Positions 19,024 through 30,467 are shown, counted from the stretch's first letter. The stretch is 64,000 nucleotides of DNA from Luscinia megarhynchos (GCA_034336665.1 JAPFBE010000032.1:3286001-3350000), one strand, 5' to 3'. The notes: generated by a model from the letters alone, not told the origin. Numbers and translations are program-made.

Positions 19024-20690
19024 TGTGCTGGTTTTGCATTAATTGGCACTTAGAAGAGGGCATCCACGGAAGTTTTCTCCTTGAGAACTTCCTCTGTGAG
19101 TTGGTGGGACCAACTGGAGGCTGGTTTGGTTGTTGACAGCCAGGGAAACAAATTGGAGGATTTGGTCTGCCTCTGTGAATTCACACTTTGAAGTGAGCAA
19201 ACCCAGGAAGGGTCCCTTTTCTCTTCCGACAGGAGTACAGGTAACAGGGCTGTCACAATCCGCTCAACCCGAGTGGGAGTTGTGATGGTTCTTTCAACCC
19301 CAGGGTGCAAAAGACAAAAGGCAAGACTCAGATTTTGTTAAGCAGAAAGCAGTAATGCAGTTTGTTATGAGTAACAATTCAGTTTTGCGATAGAGAGAGA
19401 GAGAGGTAAAGGAAACAAAGTAAAAGGAGAGAGATAGGGTGAGAGGGAGAAAGGATGGGATATAGCTACCAACAGACAGGATGCATCCTCATGGTCATCC
19501 GACGAGACGCGTCTTCAATCCGTTGGGGAGATCTCTAATAAGTCTCTTTAGGAAAGTCACTTTTTATAGTCCTTTTCCAAAGCAAGTGGCCTCTGGCCAA
19601 AAGGTGGGGAGATTTATGGACTATTGTATGAGGAGATCGTCGCTCCAAGAAACAGGTGGAACAGGACGCTACAGCCAGTACCCTGCTAGAGTGCAGCGTA
19701 CCATGGCAAGCACCAAGCGCACCTACAAACAGTCCTTGGCAAGCATCCACCTCGGCCAGGACAGAAACTCCTGTCCAGAGTGAGGGGTGTGGTCCTGGGG
19801 TCTCAGTCTCTGATGATGGTCATGAGGCAGATGAGAGAAGCTTCGGACCGACTCTTACAAGCGCCCAGGCCTGCTCCATTGCTTGGCCTATGGGCCTGGC
19901 GAGGGGCAAGGCCGGGCCTCCCATCTGGGAAGCTGGCATGTCCTGGCAGGGAGGAGAGTTGACCATTGGCAGCGAGTGCTGCAGCTAAGCCCCAGGGAGG
20001 CTGATTGAAATCCTAGCCGTCCCCCTCCACCCTTTCCAGAGCAGCCGCTGCTGTTTCTGGATCAGGCCAGCGCCTTCCAGCATGGCCTGAGTCTCCTGAG
20101 ATCCTGGCACAGCTCCAGAATAGCCTGGCCACAGCCTCTGTATCCCCCGTGTGAGATCTTAACTCCTTCAATGCTCAGATAAAACTTGCAGACCTTCAAT
20201 CCTTCCTTGAGTGAGAGGAAAAAGAACAGAGAGGGTACACCAAAGTCAGTGAAGCAGGAGTCAGGTTCCAGATGGAAGGAGAATGAGGAGACACTGTGAA
20301 TTCGGGCTGAAAATCCTTTTGTAAGCTATAGGGATGGACTGTGCTGCACTAAAGATTCCTATAAACCATGGAGAAAAACATGGGGGGTTGGTAAGGTGTT
20401 CAACTTAACTTGTAGATCATGAGCAAAAGCACCTGTGTTGAGGACCTTTTCCCTCAAGGGAAGATGGGGATCTCTGTTCCTGGGGATGAAGCATGAACAG
20501 AGAGAAAAGCGATGAAGAGAACCTTTGCTTTTGAACAGTTCATTTTTAAAAGTAAATACCCCATGAGTTTAACATGGCTCATGAGCACAGCTCTGGGAAA
20601 GCTGTGAAAATGGGAGGAGTTTCACGATTGCAGATTCCTGAGCAACTGCTGTTCATGGAAAGTGAAGCCACGAGAGAACTGTTTTTTCTC
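19024..20690 (+). mobile_element. 1.2-kb LTR family, copy 1, split by a nested LTR
   Basis: Starts TGTGCTGGTTTTGCAT and shares GAGAACTTCCTCTGTGAG and GTTGACAGCC with the copies at 20752 and (minus) 33440. It is cut at 19251 by another LTR and resumes after 19859. Later matches to the other copies include CTTTTGTAAGCTATAGGGATGGACT (about 20315-20340). Its 3' end is unclear. Confidence 0.6.
19251..19859 (-). mobile_element. Nested solo LTR (TGTCAC family), minus strand
   Basis: 609 bp, from TGTCACAATCCGCTCAACCC to GACTCTTACA. Minus-strand TATAAAAAGTGA lies near 19565. The same LTR occurs at 42213-42808. Flanks AGGGC and AGCGC form a 5-bp duplication with one mismatch. It contains a (GA)n run near 19390. 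Confidence 0.75.
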
Positions 20691-20751
20691 TTATGTTTAC
20701 AGTAGAGAAAGGCCTCTAGCTTGGGAAAAATCCTAGCTGAGCCTGAGAAAG
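20691..20751 (+). pseudogene. gag: Short class I gag (capsid) fragment
   Basis: The sequence GCCTCTAGCTTGGGAAAAATCC and its flanks match the reverse complement of 51895-51950, inside the capsid region of class I provirus G. Only about 60 bases are convincing. Confidence 0.4.
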
Positions 20752-21955
20752 TGTGCTGGTTTTGCATGGACGGAAGTTGCCTGAAAGGGGTCTGAGATGA
20801 GGAGCACAGGCCCAGAAACAGAGGAGGGTTGTCCCCTCACTAGGAGCTTCCTCTGTGGGCTGCAGTGACCAATCAGAGAGCTGAATTAATAGTTGACAGC
20901 TCGGATAACCAATTAAAAAGTTATTTCGCTTTCATAAATTACACTCGTAAAGTTAACCTGCCTCTTCCCACTTCCGTCGGAGAATGGGGTAACAGCCGGC
21001 TTGGCCCGCCCCGGCCCCGGGCTCGCCTCAGCCAGGCCCCCCTCCCCATGCAGCCTGGCCGGGCGGGGGTGGGAGAACCACCGAGGCTCTCCCTTCCCCC
21101 TGTTCTGAGGGGAGAGGCCCCCAGCTGACCGAGAGGCGTGAAGAGGTGCAGCTGAGCTTTGGAGTTTTGTCCGGCCTCTTCCACGTGGCCCGGAGTTTTT
21201 CCAGCATGGCCTGGCCCAACTCCTTCACTTTCTGGATGCAATTTTAACTCTTTCATAGCCTGGATAAGACTCTGGATCTCCTGAGCTCCCCTGTGTTATA
21301 GACTGAGAATGAAAACCGAATTAAGTCAGTCTTAATCAATTAGAGTTTATGAGCAAGCGACAGTAAGCAAAAGAGCGCTGGGCGGCCGGGAGGCACTGCT
21401 CCACAAACGGCACGCAATTTCCCTCTTCCCCCATGGTCTTTTTATACAGTTTTAATTCAGCTGACGTGTCCTTCCTTGGAGTACTCTGCATCCGCGAGGC
21501 CCGTTGCTGGGTGGGTCGTAATCTTGTCTTCTGGTGGTCACAGCAGGGAAGAGGCGCCGGGTGCTTCTCTTGTTTATTCCTCCTATCTTTAGGGGAAAAT
21601 CCTTAATAACTGGTTAAACAATCCAGCCACCAGTTTTAGCATAAATTATGTACACCGTGCTCGTGATTGAAACTATGTGGTCAAAGTCCATACCCGTCTC
21701 ACCTCCGGCTGAAATTCATTATTCCTTACTAGGAGTTTAATGAATAAAGTGTTTACAATGTGTCACACCATGAATGAGAGGAATAAAGCAAAGAGTATAC
21801 GGAAGTCAGTGAAATGAAAACTAAGTTTTCTAGATAGGAAGTGATTGAAGAGATGCCACTGATAAGTAGCTGAAAACCTTTCTTTTGTAGGCTATGAGGG
21901 GACTGTGACTACACTGAAATTCCTTTAAGCTGTGAAAAATACTTGGGGGAGGAAG
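20752..21955 (+). mobile_element. 1.2-kb LTR family, copy 2, split by a nested LTR
   Basis: Starts TGTGCTGGTTTTGCATGG. It shares with the minus-strand copy 32240-33440 the segments AATTACA..GTAAA and the GC-rich CCCCATGC.GCCTGGCCGG core (about 21040), and TGAATGAGAGGAATAAAGC (21771). It is interrupted at 21294-21767 and stops matching near 21955. Confidence 0.65.
21294..21767 (-). mobile_element. Nested solo LTR (TGTGACACATTG family), minus strand
   Basis: 474 bp, TGTGACACATTG...TATAACA on the minus strand, with a minus-strand TATAAAAAG near 21435. Flanks CCCTG and CCATG look like a 5-bp duplication with one mismatch. The undisturbed site is visible in the copy at 32240-33440, where CTCCCTTGAATGAG is continuous. 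Confidence 0.65.
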
Positions 21956-22330
21956 TGCGCGGGGAAACACAAAACCCGGAAGTGTCAGCGATAGGGACAC
22001 AGAGCCCCGATACCGGGAAAACTGCCCTGTTTCAGGGAAAGACAGATTCAGAAGGGGAGAGAAATTCATGCTTTGTAAAGTTAAAGGAGAAAAATGTAAC
22101 AACTTTTAAGCAATTTGCAGGGCAGCGGCTCGAACGGAGCCTGCTAGGACAGCCCGCTCGGACCCGGGGCACAGCAGCGTGAGGTCACCAGCCTGCAGCT
22201 CACCGAGGGAGGGGGGGCACAGCCGCTCCGCTCCCAGAGGCCACTGACAGCGCCCCCGCTGCCATCCCCTGCCACGCACAGAGCCAGCGCTGCAGAGGGG
22301 AGGGGAAGAGGGGGTGGAGAGATGCCAAGA
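21956..22330. other. GC-rich unassigned segment
   Basis: Contains a short open frame, but I recognise no retroviral domain. CpG-rich between 22110 and 22280. It may be the leader of a lost element. Confidence 0.3.
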
Positions 22331-23839
22331 GTTGTTTTATCTATATTGTGGAGAACAAGCAGAATCAGGGGAATTGATAAAAGACTCAGTTTTATTTTCA
22401 GTTCTTGTATGTTAAACTAAGATGTGTTTTTGTATTGTTGTTAAAAAGATGCTGAAATTTTAAAAATGGTAAAGGTATTTTAATAGTATTAGGAATTTTA
22501 ATAACTGAAGGTATAATAAGGTATTTGGTATTTGATTTAAATAGATATTACATATATTTAGTGACTTGCTATTTCTCAGATATGAGTGGACGTTTATTTA
22601 AATGTTAACATTGAGTTTTAATTTTTCTATAATTAATTGTTTCAAAGAAACCAGTTTCTAAGCATTTGCAATACTGTCAATAAAAATTACTAGATTTTGA
22701 ATTTTATAAGGAAGAAGCTTGTAAATTTATGTTTTGCAGATTTATTTAATATATCAATATTTTAGTTTTTCTTCAAACCAAATTGCAATGGATTTTTAGT
22801 CTACATTTTTCAAATTATTAATGAAACGCTATGTGAACACAAATCAAGACCACTTTTAGGATCATCATTTGAATTGTAAAATTTAATCTGAATCAAAATT
22901 CGTTATATATATATTGGAAAAGCAGTATTTATCTATTAGTTTAATTTTAAAATTCAAATTTAGTTTCTGTATTTAATTTTAAAAACACTGTAATAAAATT
23001 GTATTAATTCTGGATCCACTGTTTCATTGTTTAATTTGAAGCTTTTCAACATTTCAAGTAAGTTTTGGAAAGCCTCCAGTCCTTGAATCAAAAATGTAGA
23101 GATAATTAGTTAATTTGTGAACTTATTGTTTCTTTGTTTTTCTTTTGCTCATTCTCTCTTTTATTTTAGCAGGTCTTTTGTGACCTGGCCCTGTGCTGGT
23201 TTTGAGTGTTTTTCAGAATTCCAAAAAATTATTTGAGCTTTATTTTCAGAATGAATTTTTAGTGTTATGGTTTTCCTGAGTTGCTATCATGGGAGCATTG
23301 CGGCAGCTTGCCATGTTCAAAACATCTCATCCTAAAGAAGAATTTTAGAGAAAACGAGTTGCAAAAGGAATTTGATTTCTTTTTCACCTTGAAATATTTA
23401 ATTGTAGTTTTGTTAAGAGTTGTGGGGTTTTTTTTTTTTCTTTAATAAAAAGATTTCAGGGAGTTCTCTTCTGATTAGAGTTTGGCTCTGGCCAAGCCTC
23501 GATTCTGACTGAAAGAGAAAAATGTGTAAACCCAGGTGTTTTCTGCATCAAAATAATATTCCAGTAGTTTGAATTAGCAATTTGACTTATCAGTGTAACA
23601 GCTGACGCTGACTTGGAAGTAAATTTGGTGTTCATTTTCCAGAGATGACCATCTAATTCCTCATTGAATCAAGGTTTGTCAGCTGTTTGCAGACCCTGAG
23701 GTGACGACACAGTTTTTTAAAGATCGATGATTATCTAATTTTGTAAATGTATGTCTGTTGTTTAAAGTATTGTTAATTGTTGTATTGTGTTTTACCTGCA
23801 GAAAATGTAAACTTTAGGTTTGGTTTGTTTTTTAAATAG
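22331..23839. other. AT-rich stretch without a recognisable gene
   Basis: About 1.5 kb of very AT-rich DNA with no long open frame. A small frame at 23289 starts Met-Gly-Ala-Leu and stops after 18 codons. Otherwise I see no coding, RNA or repeat structure. It lies just upstream of class II remnant H and could be host DNA or decayed retroviral sequence. Confidence 0.4.
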
Positions 23840-24114
23840 TATTGTGGTATTGTAAATTTTTGTTAGATAATAGTTAAAGGAAAATTCTTTAGTTTTGATC
23901 AAAAATCTAGAGACAGAGAAAGTTGAAAAGCTTTCAAAGTAAGCATTTGAGGGAAAAGTTCTGCTTGTGTCTCCACAGAAAAAGGACAGAGATAAAAGCC
24001 AGTAAGATACGTGAGGCAATGTCCAGCCAAAATTCGGGCAGATGTCAGCCCTGGAAGTGAAAGGGCAAGCTCACAAATTAAATCAGAAACAAAGATCATG
24101 AACTTTTCTCCAGA
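23840..24114 (+). pseudogene. pol: Class II integrase C-terminal fragment, extra copy
   Basis: The DNA around GTTTTGATCAAAAATCTAGAGACAG and GTGTCTCCACAGAAA matches 25490-25590 of the same element, which encodes the integrase C-terminal domain. This copy is stop-ridden and lies upstream of RT, out of the normal order, so it is duplicated or belongs to a second provirus. Confidence 0.55.
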
Positions 24115-24300
24115 CAGCTGACTTGGAAAACTGATAAACCTCTTTAGATGGATCAGTGCGCCTTGAAAAAGAAGAAATTGAGTGCTTTAAAGAATTTAGT
24201 CAAGATGGTGACTTGCTCATTGTGGCATCCATGCAACAGCAGCTGCAAGAAGCTCATGACTGTCTGATCGCAGAAGTGTGAAAGGCTGGATTGGAAATTA
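24115..24300 (+). pseudogene. pol: Class II RT N-terminal fragment (element H)
   Basis: Reads LTWKTDKPL, a stop, then [19 protein letters not shown], matching the RT start in element E at 63820-63930. RT motifs A-C are absent, so a large deletion follows. Confidence 0.6.
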
Positions 24301-24641
24301 GCATTTCAAGATTTGGGAAATTGCACCCTGAAATTTTTTTATGTTTGTTAATCTAAAAAAGTAACCTTTTCTATTTTACCAATCCCCAAACACAATTTTT
24401 ACAAATTTAAAAATAATAGTTCAGATCATAATGAAGAAAAAGATAAGGCTAATGAAATGACAATGACAGGCAGAGATTTTTTATGATGTATTTACCCTTG
24501 AAAAAGCAATGTTTTGTTTGGGCACACCAAAAATCACAGGATTTGGCAATTGCATTGTTAAATTATACAGGTATTTGTACAATTCTTTACCCGAGTCACA
24601 GGTTGTTAAAAGCAAAATTGAGTTTCAAAGAAAAATAAAAA
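24301..24641 (+). pseudogene. pol: Degraded class II RT/connection sequence (element H)
   Basis: Stop-ridden. Position between the RT start and RNase H of one element is the main support. No conserved RT motif is visible. Confidence 0.35.
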
Positions 24642-25270
24642 ATGAGTGAGAAACCATTGGATGGGATCACAGTATTCACTGATGGTTCAGGGAAAACTCA
24701 CAAATCAGTAATTACATGGCAAAATTCAATCACAGAAAAATGGGAGTCAGATGTGGAAATAGTGCAAGGTTCACAACAAATTGTGGAATTGGCAGCAATG
24801 TCAGAGTTTTTAAATTGTTTCAGCAACCCCTCAAATTAATTACAGATTTAGCATATGTGACCAACGTAGTTAAAAAATTAGAAGAGTCAATTTTAAAGGA
24901 AATAAACAATGACATTCTGTATTCATATTTATCATGTATGAAAACATTGCTGAAAAACAAGACACATAAATATTTTATTATACATATTAAAGCACACTCA
25001 TCACTCCCAAAAATTTTAGTAAAAGGAAACATGAAAGCAGACAAATTGACCATGTCTGTTTTGCAAACCTTGCCAAATATTTTTGAGCAAGCAAAATTAA
25101 GCCATGCATTTTTTCATCAAAATACACAAGCATTGATTGAACCTTTTCACATTTCAAAAGCCAAGCAAACGAAAGTATTCAGTCCTGTCAAATGGTGCAG
25201 CCACCAGTTTTTATGGGAGCAGTCAGCCCTAAGGGACTGCAAGGTCTTCAACTGTAGAAGACAGATGTGA
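24642..25270 (+). pseudogene. pol: Class II RNase H and integrase N-terminus (element H)
   Basis: The frame 24642-24839 reads GITVFTDGSGKTHKSVITW and IVELAAM. After a shift, 24716-25270 reads LITDLAYVTNVVKKLEES, HIKAHSSLP, GNMKADKLT and the integrase zinc-site start KLSHAFFHQN. In RNase H the usual TDSAY is TDLAY. The integrase core is deleted after about 25250. The same layout is open in provirus C. Confidence 0.7.
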
Positions 25271-25429
25271 CAAAATACTTTTTGGAAAACTAAAAAACTT
25301 TTATATTTTATTGACATCTTTTTAGGAGCAATTTCTGAAAAACAAAAAGGGGGGAGGCAGAGGCTGCACCTCACATGTGGTTGAACAAAAGTTTTAGATG
25401 TATTAAGCTTCGTAAATGTTTTTTTTTCC

Positions 25430-25740
25430 AGAGCGAACTCCACCAATTATAAGACATTTTACAAATTATACAAGGGCAAAGTTAAAAGAAAATAATTTGG
25501 TTTTGATCAGAAATTTAGAAACAGGTAAAACTGAAGGGCCTTTCAAACTAATCATGTAGGGAAAAGGTTGTGCTTGTGTTTCCAGAGATAGAGGATTGAA
25601 GTGGGTTCCTGAAAAATACGTGAAACCGTATTGGGCCCAAACGCAAGCAGAAGCCAATCTTGAAAGTGAGGAAGGGAGCTCGCAGACAGAATCAAAGACA
25701 AAGGATGTGAACTCCTCTTCAAACAAGACAGAAAAGACTT
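25430..25740 (+). pseudogene. pol: Class II integrase C-terminal domain (element H)
   Basis: Reads NNLVLIRNLETGKTEGPFKL, a stop where the family has Trp, then GKGCACVSRDRGLKWVPEKY and a Ser/Glu/Lys-rich tail. The domain matches provirus C (WGRGYRCIST, WIPQKWVKPF). Zinc and core domains are missing between 25270 and 25430. Confidence 0.7.
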
Positions 25741-25749
25741 AAGGACTGA

Positions 25750-26951
25750 CAGTGAAGCATGTTTGTTTATATGTTGTTGTATCTTATTGTCAATTGTGTT
25801 AGGTAACAAAGTGGATTTACCAGTGATGCAGCCAAGGGAGAAGGTTTGGGAAAATGTAGCATAGACAGAGGGGTTGGACACAATTTGTTTTAGACATTCC
25901 AAGCCAAAAAACCATTTTGAACCTGTCTGGTGGGATTGCCAGTGAAAGAATGGCCCGTTCCAGAGGGCATCCCTTCATGGGCGATGTGAGTTGTGACAAC
26001 TCCTGTGGACGGATGGCATGTGTGGGTTCGGTTTCTCCCGGTGGCCTTTTTCGAATTAGAAGAATTAGAAATGTTTTGCTTCGACAAGAATGAACTTTTG
26101 TATTGTATTTGATGTTTCAGGAGTGACAAAGAACCAAACAATGGATGTTATTCCGAATCAGAATGTATATAGTAATTATACTGTAGTCTCAAACAAACCA
26201 TCCTTCCGAGTTCCAGCACAGTTACTGTGGGGAACATTTTTTATTTGTGGGGACAGAATTTGGGCTGGTATCCCTGCAAAAGTCAGAGGAGGTCCATGAA
26301 GCATTGGGAGATTTTTTTATTGTTAACCCTAGATTTAAAAATTCTAAGAAAACTAAAGCACAGAGAAAAGAGGGCAATCAAACAATATGATCTGAATTGT
26401 GATGATGAATTTTATTCATAGAACAAGGCAAAGAGAATTGCGGTAGTGATATTCTCACCTCAAATGGCATCAGAGGTGGCCTTGGCTCTATTGGATCGTA
26501 TGAGTTGTTGGTTGAGCAAAAATGCCAAAGCTGTTTCTCTTGCACTGAGTGACATGTTAACTAATGTCAACAGTGTGAGAAAGGCCACTCTTCAAAACAG
26601 AGCAGCAATTAATTACTTACTGCTGACTCATGGACATGGATGTGAATTTGAAGAATTTGAAGGAATGTACTGCATGAATTTGTCTGATCATTTGAAATCA
26701 ATTTATAAGAACATAAGACAGTAGCAAAAAGGTATGGCAAAGCTTGAAAAAGTTACTAAATCATGGTTGGATGGTCTGTTTGACCTTTTTGATCTTTTAT
26801 CTTTGTAAAAAGAAATTTTAAAAGTAGGGTTTTATATATTAGTGGGGCTTGTTTCTCTTCTCATCATTTTGCTGTGCATCATCCAGTGCATTCGGTGTGC
26901 CTTGAACAAAGCTGTGAGAAGGGTGTTTTTAGTGCAAAGAGTGGGGGGAGA
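25750..26951 (+). pseudogene. env: Alpharetrovirus-like env remnant (element H) with polypurine tract
   Basis: SU appears as QLLWGTFFICGDRIWAGIP (about 26218-26274), matching GLFLICGDRAWAGIP of provirus C. TM has a fusion-peptide region (FSPQMASEVALALLDRM), LQNRAAINYLLLTHGHGC and then EFEEFEGMYC. A 9-base duplication (gaatttgaa twice) and a Cys-to-Tyr change destroy the C-x6-CC motif. The hydrophobic anchor VGLVSLLIILLCIIQCI is present. Stops split the gene. The purine tract AAAGAGTGGGGGGAGA (26936-26951) precedes the LTR. Confidence 0.75.
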
Positions 26952-27596
26952 TGTGGGAGCCCAGGGTGTACCTCTGGGCTCTCTGGTGGTCTCAAGGCCC
27001 CCCCGGCAAGGGTCTCAGGGACCCCTGAGTGAGACCCTGGTGTCTCAGGCACTGAATTCACACCGCTGGAGGAAATTACCAACACAGAGGAAATGGAAAC
27101 AAGCCACCAAGATTAGTAAAGTGTAAATTAGGTTGTTAGAACGTAGATAAGTAGACTTTTGGGAAAGTTTGTGATAAGGGACACGTGGCCAAGATGGAGG
27201 AATTGGGGGTGGGGATACTTCTTTCTCCTTCTTCTCTGAGTCATCCATGCTGGGTGACATGCTGGCACTTTTAGATTGGATGGGAACAAAGCTGGACCAT
27301 GTAACAAGATTGTATTTTATTGGGGGTCATTTGTAAATACCTAGTACGTAACTTAGACTATAAAAGATAAGTCCTGCCTCTGCCAGGCAGATTCTGCTTT
27401 GGACGCCTAGTGAGCAGACTGCTGCTTGCTGGACAAAGCATTTCTGAGATAAGAAACAATAAACAACCATGAAAACCTCTAAGAACAGCCTCATGCAGTC
27501 TCTCATCGGCGAGCATTGGAAAGAGCTGGGTTGCAAACCACCTTCATGTCATCCTGAGGTGATCTCAGGTTTAAGGAGGCACCTCGGGCTGTGACA
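26952..27596 (+). mobile_element. 3' LTR of class II element H
   Basis: 645 bp from TGTGGGAGCCCAGGG to GGGCTGTGACA. TATAAAAG lies at 27358-27366 and AATAAA at 27458-27463, in correct order for plus-strand transcription. No 5' partner is seen upstream. Confidence 0.8.
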
Positions 27597-27649
27597 AAAG
27601 CTAGACTGGAAAAATCCTTTAATATTCTCCCTGAGCCTGTAATGGCCAC

Positions 27650-27918
27650 AGTAATTGACTGAAGTATTTCTGTATGTTGTTGTTAAGAAGGAGAAGAGGG
27701 TGTGGGAGAGGGGAGGAGGCGTGATCTGAAGGTTTTTTTCTGAAATTATTCTTCCTCTGTGTTGCTAATAGTTTTCTTTACACCCTTTAAGCTTTAGGCC
27801 TGCCTTGCTTTTGCTCCTAATCCTGTCTCACAGCAGAAAATGAGTGTATTGAAACTGGCAAATCTAAATCACTACACTTATTGGGGTTTCTGCCCGGTTT
27901 CGATCTGAAACCAAGACA
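27650..27918 (+). mobile_element. 3' fragment of the 1.2-kb LTR family
   Basis: TTTAAGCTTTAGGCCTGCCTT ... GAAACCAAGACA matches the end of the minus-strand copy at 32240-32500 (TTTAAGTTTTAGGCCTGCCTT ... AAACCAAGACA). Only the R/U5 part is present. Confidence 0.6.
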
Positions 27919-28560
27919 CTGGGGAATCACGTATACATCAAGACCTTGAAATCTGAACCACTTCAGGAGCAGTGGAAAAGACCTTATCTAGTACTGTTCG
28001 CTACAAGAATGGTAGCAAAGGTAAAAGGACTTAACTCCTGGATTCACTGCACCTGAATTAAGAAGGCTCTAGAAAAAGAGTGAACAGTGGAAAACACCAA
28101 ACCCTGCAGCTGAAAATCTCAAAGACATCTGTAAATGAGTAGTGGATTTACTGACTAATGTTTATGGAAATATTTTTGTCTTTAGGGGGAGGGGTTGAAG
28201 AAAATTTAGTATTAACTTTAATCCAAGGGTTTGGTAAAATGTGTAATCTGTCCAGCATTATAGCTTTCCTCTCTATCCCCAGTTCAGCAGGGGAACCTAT
28301 TCCTTAGGGAATTATCCCTATAGATCTGTCAGTGGTAATTCAAGATGATAATCTGACTAATCCGATAGCAAAGGCAAATATCACCCACTATTTGGATGAG
28401 AAGGAAATGATATGTGGATACTGGTGAAGATTCAGGGAAAGATGCATCTTGGATTTTCCCAAGCTGCTCAAAGAAAACAGAAGCAAAGGAATTAATAACA
28501 GAGATTGGCCCCTGATGCTGATCACAGAACAGTGTGTGCACTAGGTGATCTTTTGGTAAA
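27919..28560 (+). pseudogene. pol: Class I integrase end and env start, decayed
   Basis: Reads GDSVYIKTLKSEPLQEQWK and PYLVLFATRMVAKVKGLNSW, the C-terminal domain of a class I integrase. A possible env leader (IIAFLSIPSSAGEPIP) follows near 28255, and purine-rich GGGGGAGGGG near 28190. Stops are frequent. A class I LTR follows. Confidence 0.6.
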
Positions 28561-28730
28561 AGCATGTTTACAAGAGATGTTACCTTCCTTGGACCAATGA
28601 ACTTTTTCTATCCTGTGTTCCATGATCTAATCTATAAAAGTGCAGATGTTTTTTTAATAAATCGCTTTTTTTCTGCCTCGGAAGTCAGGTGTTGCTATAT
28701 CATTTTGCTGTTCCTAGCCTTATAGTGACA
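28561..28730 (+). mobile_element. Class I LTR (3' half), plus strand
   Basis: TATAAAA at 28633-28639, AATAAA at 28656-28661 and an end CTTATAGTGACA at 28730. The U3 start is not clear. It is followed by a gag leader, so it acts as a 5' LTR to its right while a pol/env remnant lies to its left. Confidence 0.6.
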
Positions 28731-28896
28731 TCTGGAGATTGCACCGAGATTTGCACGCGATCGAGATTCAGCTTCCACTGAGATCGTTCCCCGCGTTATC
28801 GCCGACGTACAGCACTGGGATATCCCTGGGGCTGGAAGTCTGCAGAAACCGGGACAGATCCTCTGAGATCTGTCAGAACCCGGGCTACAGCCCGAG

Positions 28897-28990
28897 ATGG
28901 GTCAATTCCTGCCAGAGCTGAGCCATGAGCAGACTGCACAACACAGAGAACCAGGACAGCAGAACCTGGGGTCAGAACCAGCACTGTGAT
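28897..28990 (+). pseudogene. gag: Class I gag start (MGQ...), truncated
   Basis: ATG at 28897 gives Met-Gly-Gln-Phe-Leu-Pro-Glu-Leu; MGQ is the classic gammaretroviral Gag start for myristoylation. The frame ends after about 31 codons. Sequence to 29130 shows no further gag domain that I recognise. Confidence 0.5.
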
Positions 28991-29134
28991 GAATAGGCCA
29001 GAGTAGGAGTCATCTGGGAAGCGGCAGACTCCTCCCTTCTGGTTGTAGCAGGACAGGATATCCACAAGACATGTCGGACTGTCTCCTCCCTCATCGGAGA
29101 GGCACTGTGCTTTTGCCCTCCTTGAGAGGATCAG

Positions 29135-29410
29135 TTTTATAGCTCAGGGTGTTTCTTCCACTCCTTGCCAGTCACGCTCACCTCAGCTTCAAGCAGAGTA
29201 AACTGTTAAGACCCCTCTGTTACCCCAGTAATAGAAACAGGTTCTGCCCCCACATTTTCTGATGGCATCAGAGTATACTGCATGCCAGTGTCAACCAAAG
29301 CTTTGTATTTTTGTTGTTTTGATGTGCCAGGCTATCAGAGGCAGAGTCCAAGAGACACGTTTTTCTGTGGCCTCTACCTGGCTAGAGGCAGGACACCTCT
29401 ATGAGATATG
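29135..29410 (-). pseudogene. pro: ERVL protease/gag junction fragment
   Basis: Minus strand reads ALVDTGMQYTLMPSENVG, EPVSITGVTEGS, a stop, then QFTLLEAEVSVTGKEWKKH, matching the protease of elements A and B. The active-site DTG is intact. Upstream DNA CCTGCCTCTAGCCAGG...GCCTGGCACATCAAA matches the gag end at 48046-48118. Nothing else of this element is present. Confidence 0.75.
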
Positions 29411-29419
29411 GGGTTATAT

Positions 29420-29760
29420 TTGTTAAAGTTAAGGCTTGTGTTTGCCAGAGAGCCCTGTGGGAGGGCACAGCTGCAGGCTGGATGATTAACAGTCTGTTGA
29501 GGGGTGAGAGACAGTTATGAGGAGGAACGTGCGGACAGCATATGAAGGGGAACCTGATTGGATGATGGGACGAATGGACAGCAGACTGCAGCTGAGCCAG
29601 CCAACTGGTGCCCTTCTGTTAAGTTTTGGTTATGTCTGGTGGAAGTTAAAAGTATAAAAAGAGAGTGACTTCTACAATAAAGTGATTTCTTTTGGATGCA
29701 TAAGGGGGTCTGTGTCTCTTTGTTCCCCATTGCTACAGATGGCTGGCCCAAATAGGGACC
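29420..29760 (+). mobile_element. LTR with primer site, family unknown
   Basis: TATAAAAAG near 29653, AATAAAG near 29676 and an LTR end TTGCTACA at 29737. TGGCTGGCCCAAATAGGGACC follows at 29740 and looks like a primer site, though I cannot name the tRNA. The start is approximate. Confidence 0.55.
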
Positions 29761-29971
29761 GACAAGGTGATGCAGGGGGTGTGTACCACTCTGGTAACAA
29801 CTCCCACTGAGTCAAGGAATTGGCTGGGAAAAGGATCCGGGGAAGGATTGGAAGAGTTTGGGAAAGAACTCAAGGAATTGAAGTGTGCTCACCCCATCTA
29901 AAAGGTGGGTAAACCAGTGGAAGCAACATGGGAGGTGGAATACCCCAATGTTATAAGTGAGTGGTGTGGTT
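29761..29971 (+). pseudogene. Gag-like leader after the 29420 LTR, unassigned
   Basis: A frame from 29772 reads MQGVCTTLVTTPTESRNWL and LEEFGKELKELKCAHPI before a stop. It may be the start of that element's gag, cut at 29972 by the next LTR. The protein is not recognised. Confidence 0.3.
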
Positions 29972-30467
29972 TGTCTTGGGTTGCAATACAGGATGTGACC
30001 AAAAGTATGTATTCTATCACCATCTGTTGAAACTAGGTGGGGCAGTGATCCTTATCTCTGTGGGAGATATCCTCTGGCAATGGGCCATCTGTTAAAAACC
30101 AGGCGGTGCAGTGCTCTTTATCTTTTCCACAACCCATCCAGATTTATAGTTATGTTATTATAATATGTCTTCCCATAGTCCTCTTTCCCCTACCCCTTGT
30201 ATAGCCTTGGTAATCAGGACATTTGGGGAAGGGCTGGCTTGTTACTAGGAGGCATGGCATAATGACTCCTGACCTCCAATCAAGATATAAGAAAGTAATA
30301 TCCACCAATGGATGTCAGAGAAAGAGTTGATTGACGAGACTTTGGGAGCGAGCTAAGAGTATAAAAGGCAGAGCATCCATTTTGTGAATGAGCACGTGGC
30401 TGCCAGTCACGGAGACTCCTAGCACTGCCCTTTTTCCTTATTCATTCCTTTGTTGCATTTTTGCAGC
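29972..30467 (+). mobile_element. LTR related to 10049 and 53467 families, 3'-truncated
   Basis: Starts TGTCTTGGGTTG; the first 100 bases match 10049-10150. The downstream part (ATGTCTTCCCATAGTCCTCTTTCCCC, GTATAAAAGGC.GAGCATCCATTTTG) matches the minus-strand LTR 53467-53894. TATAAAAGG is near 30360. It lacks the AATAAA end and breaks at TTTTGCAG (30467). Confidence 0.7.

Noticed and set aside
23160..23300. Possible host exon after TTTATTTTAGCAG
   Set aside because: No open frame of useful length and no recognisable protein.
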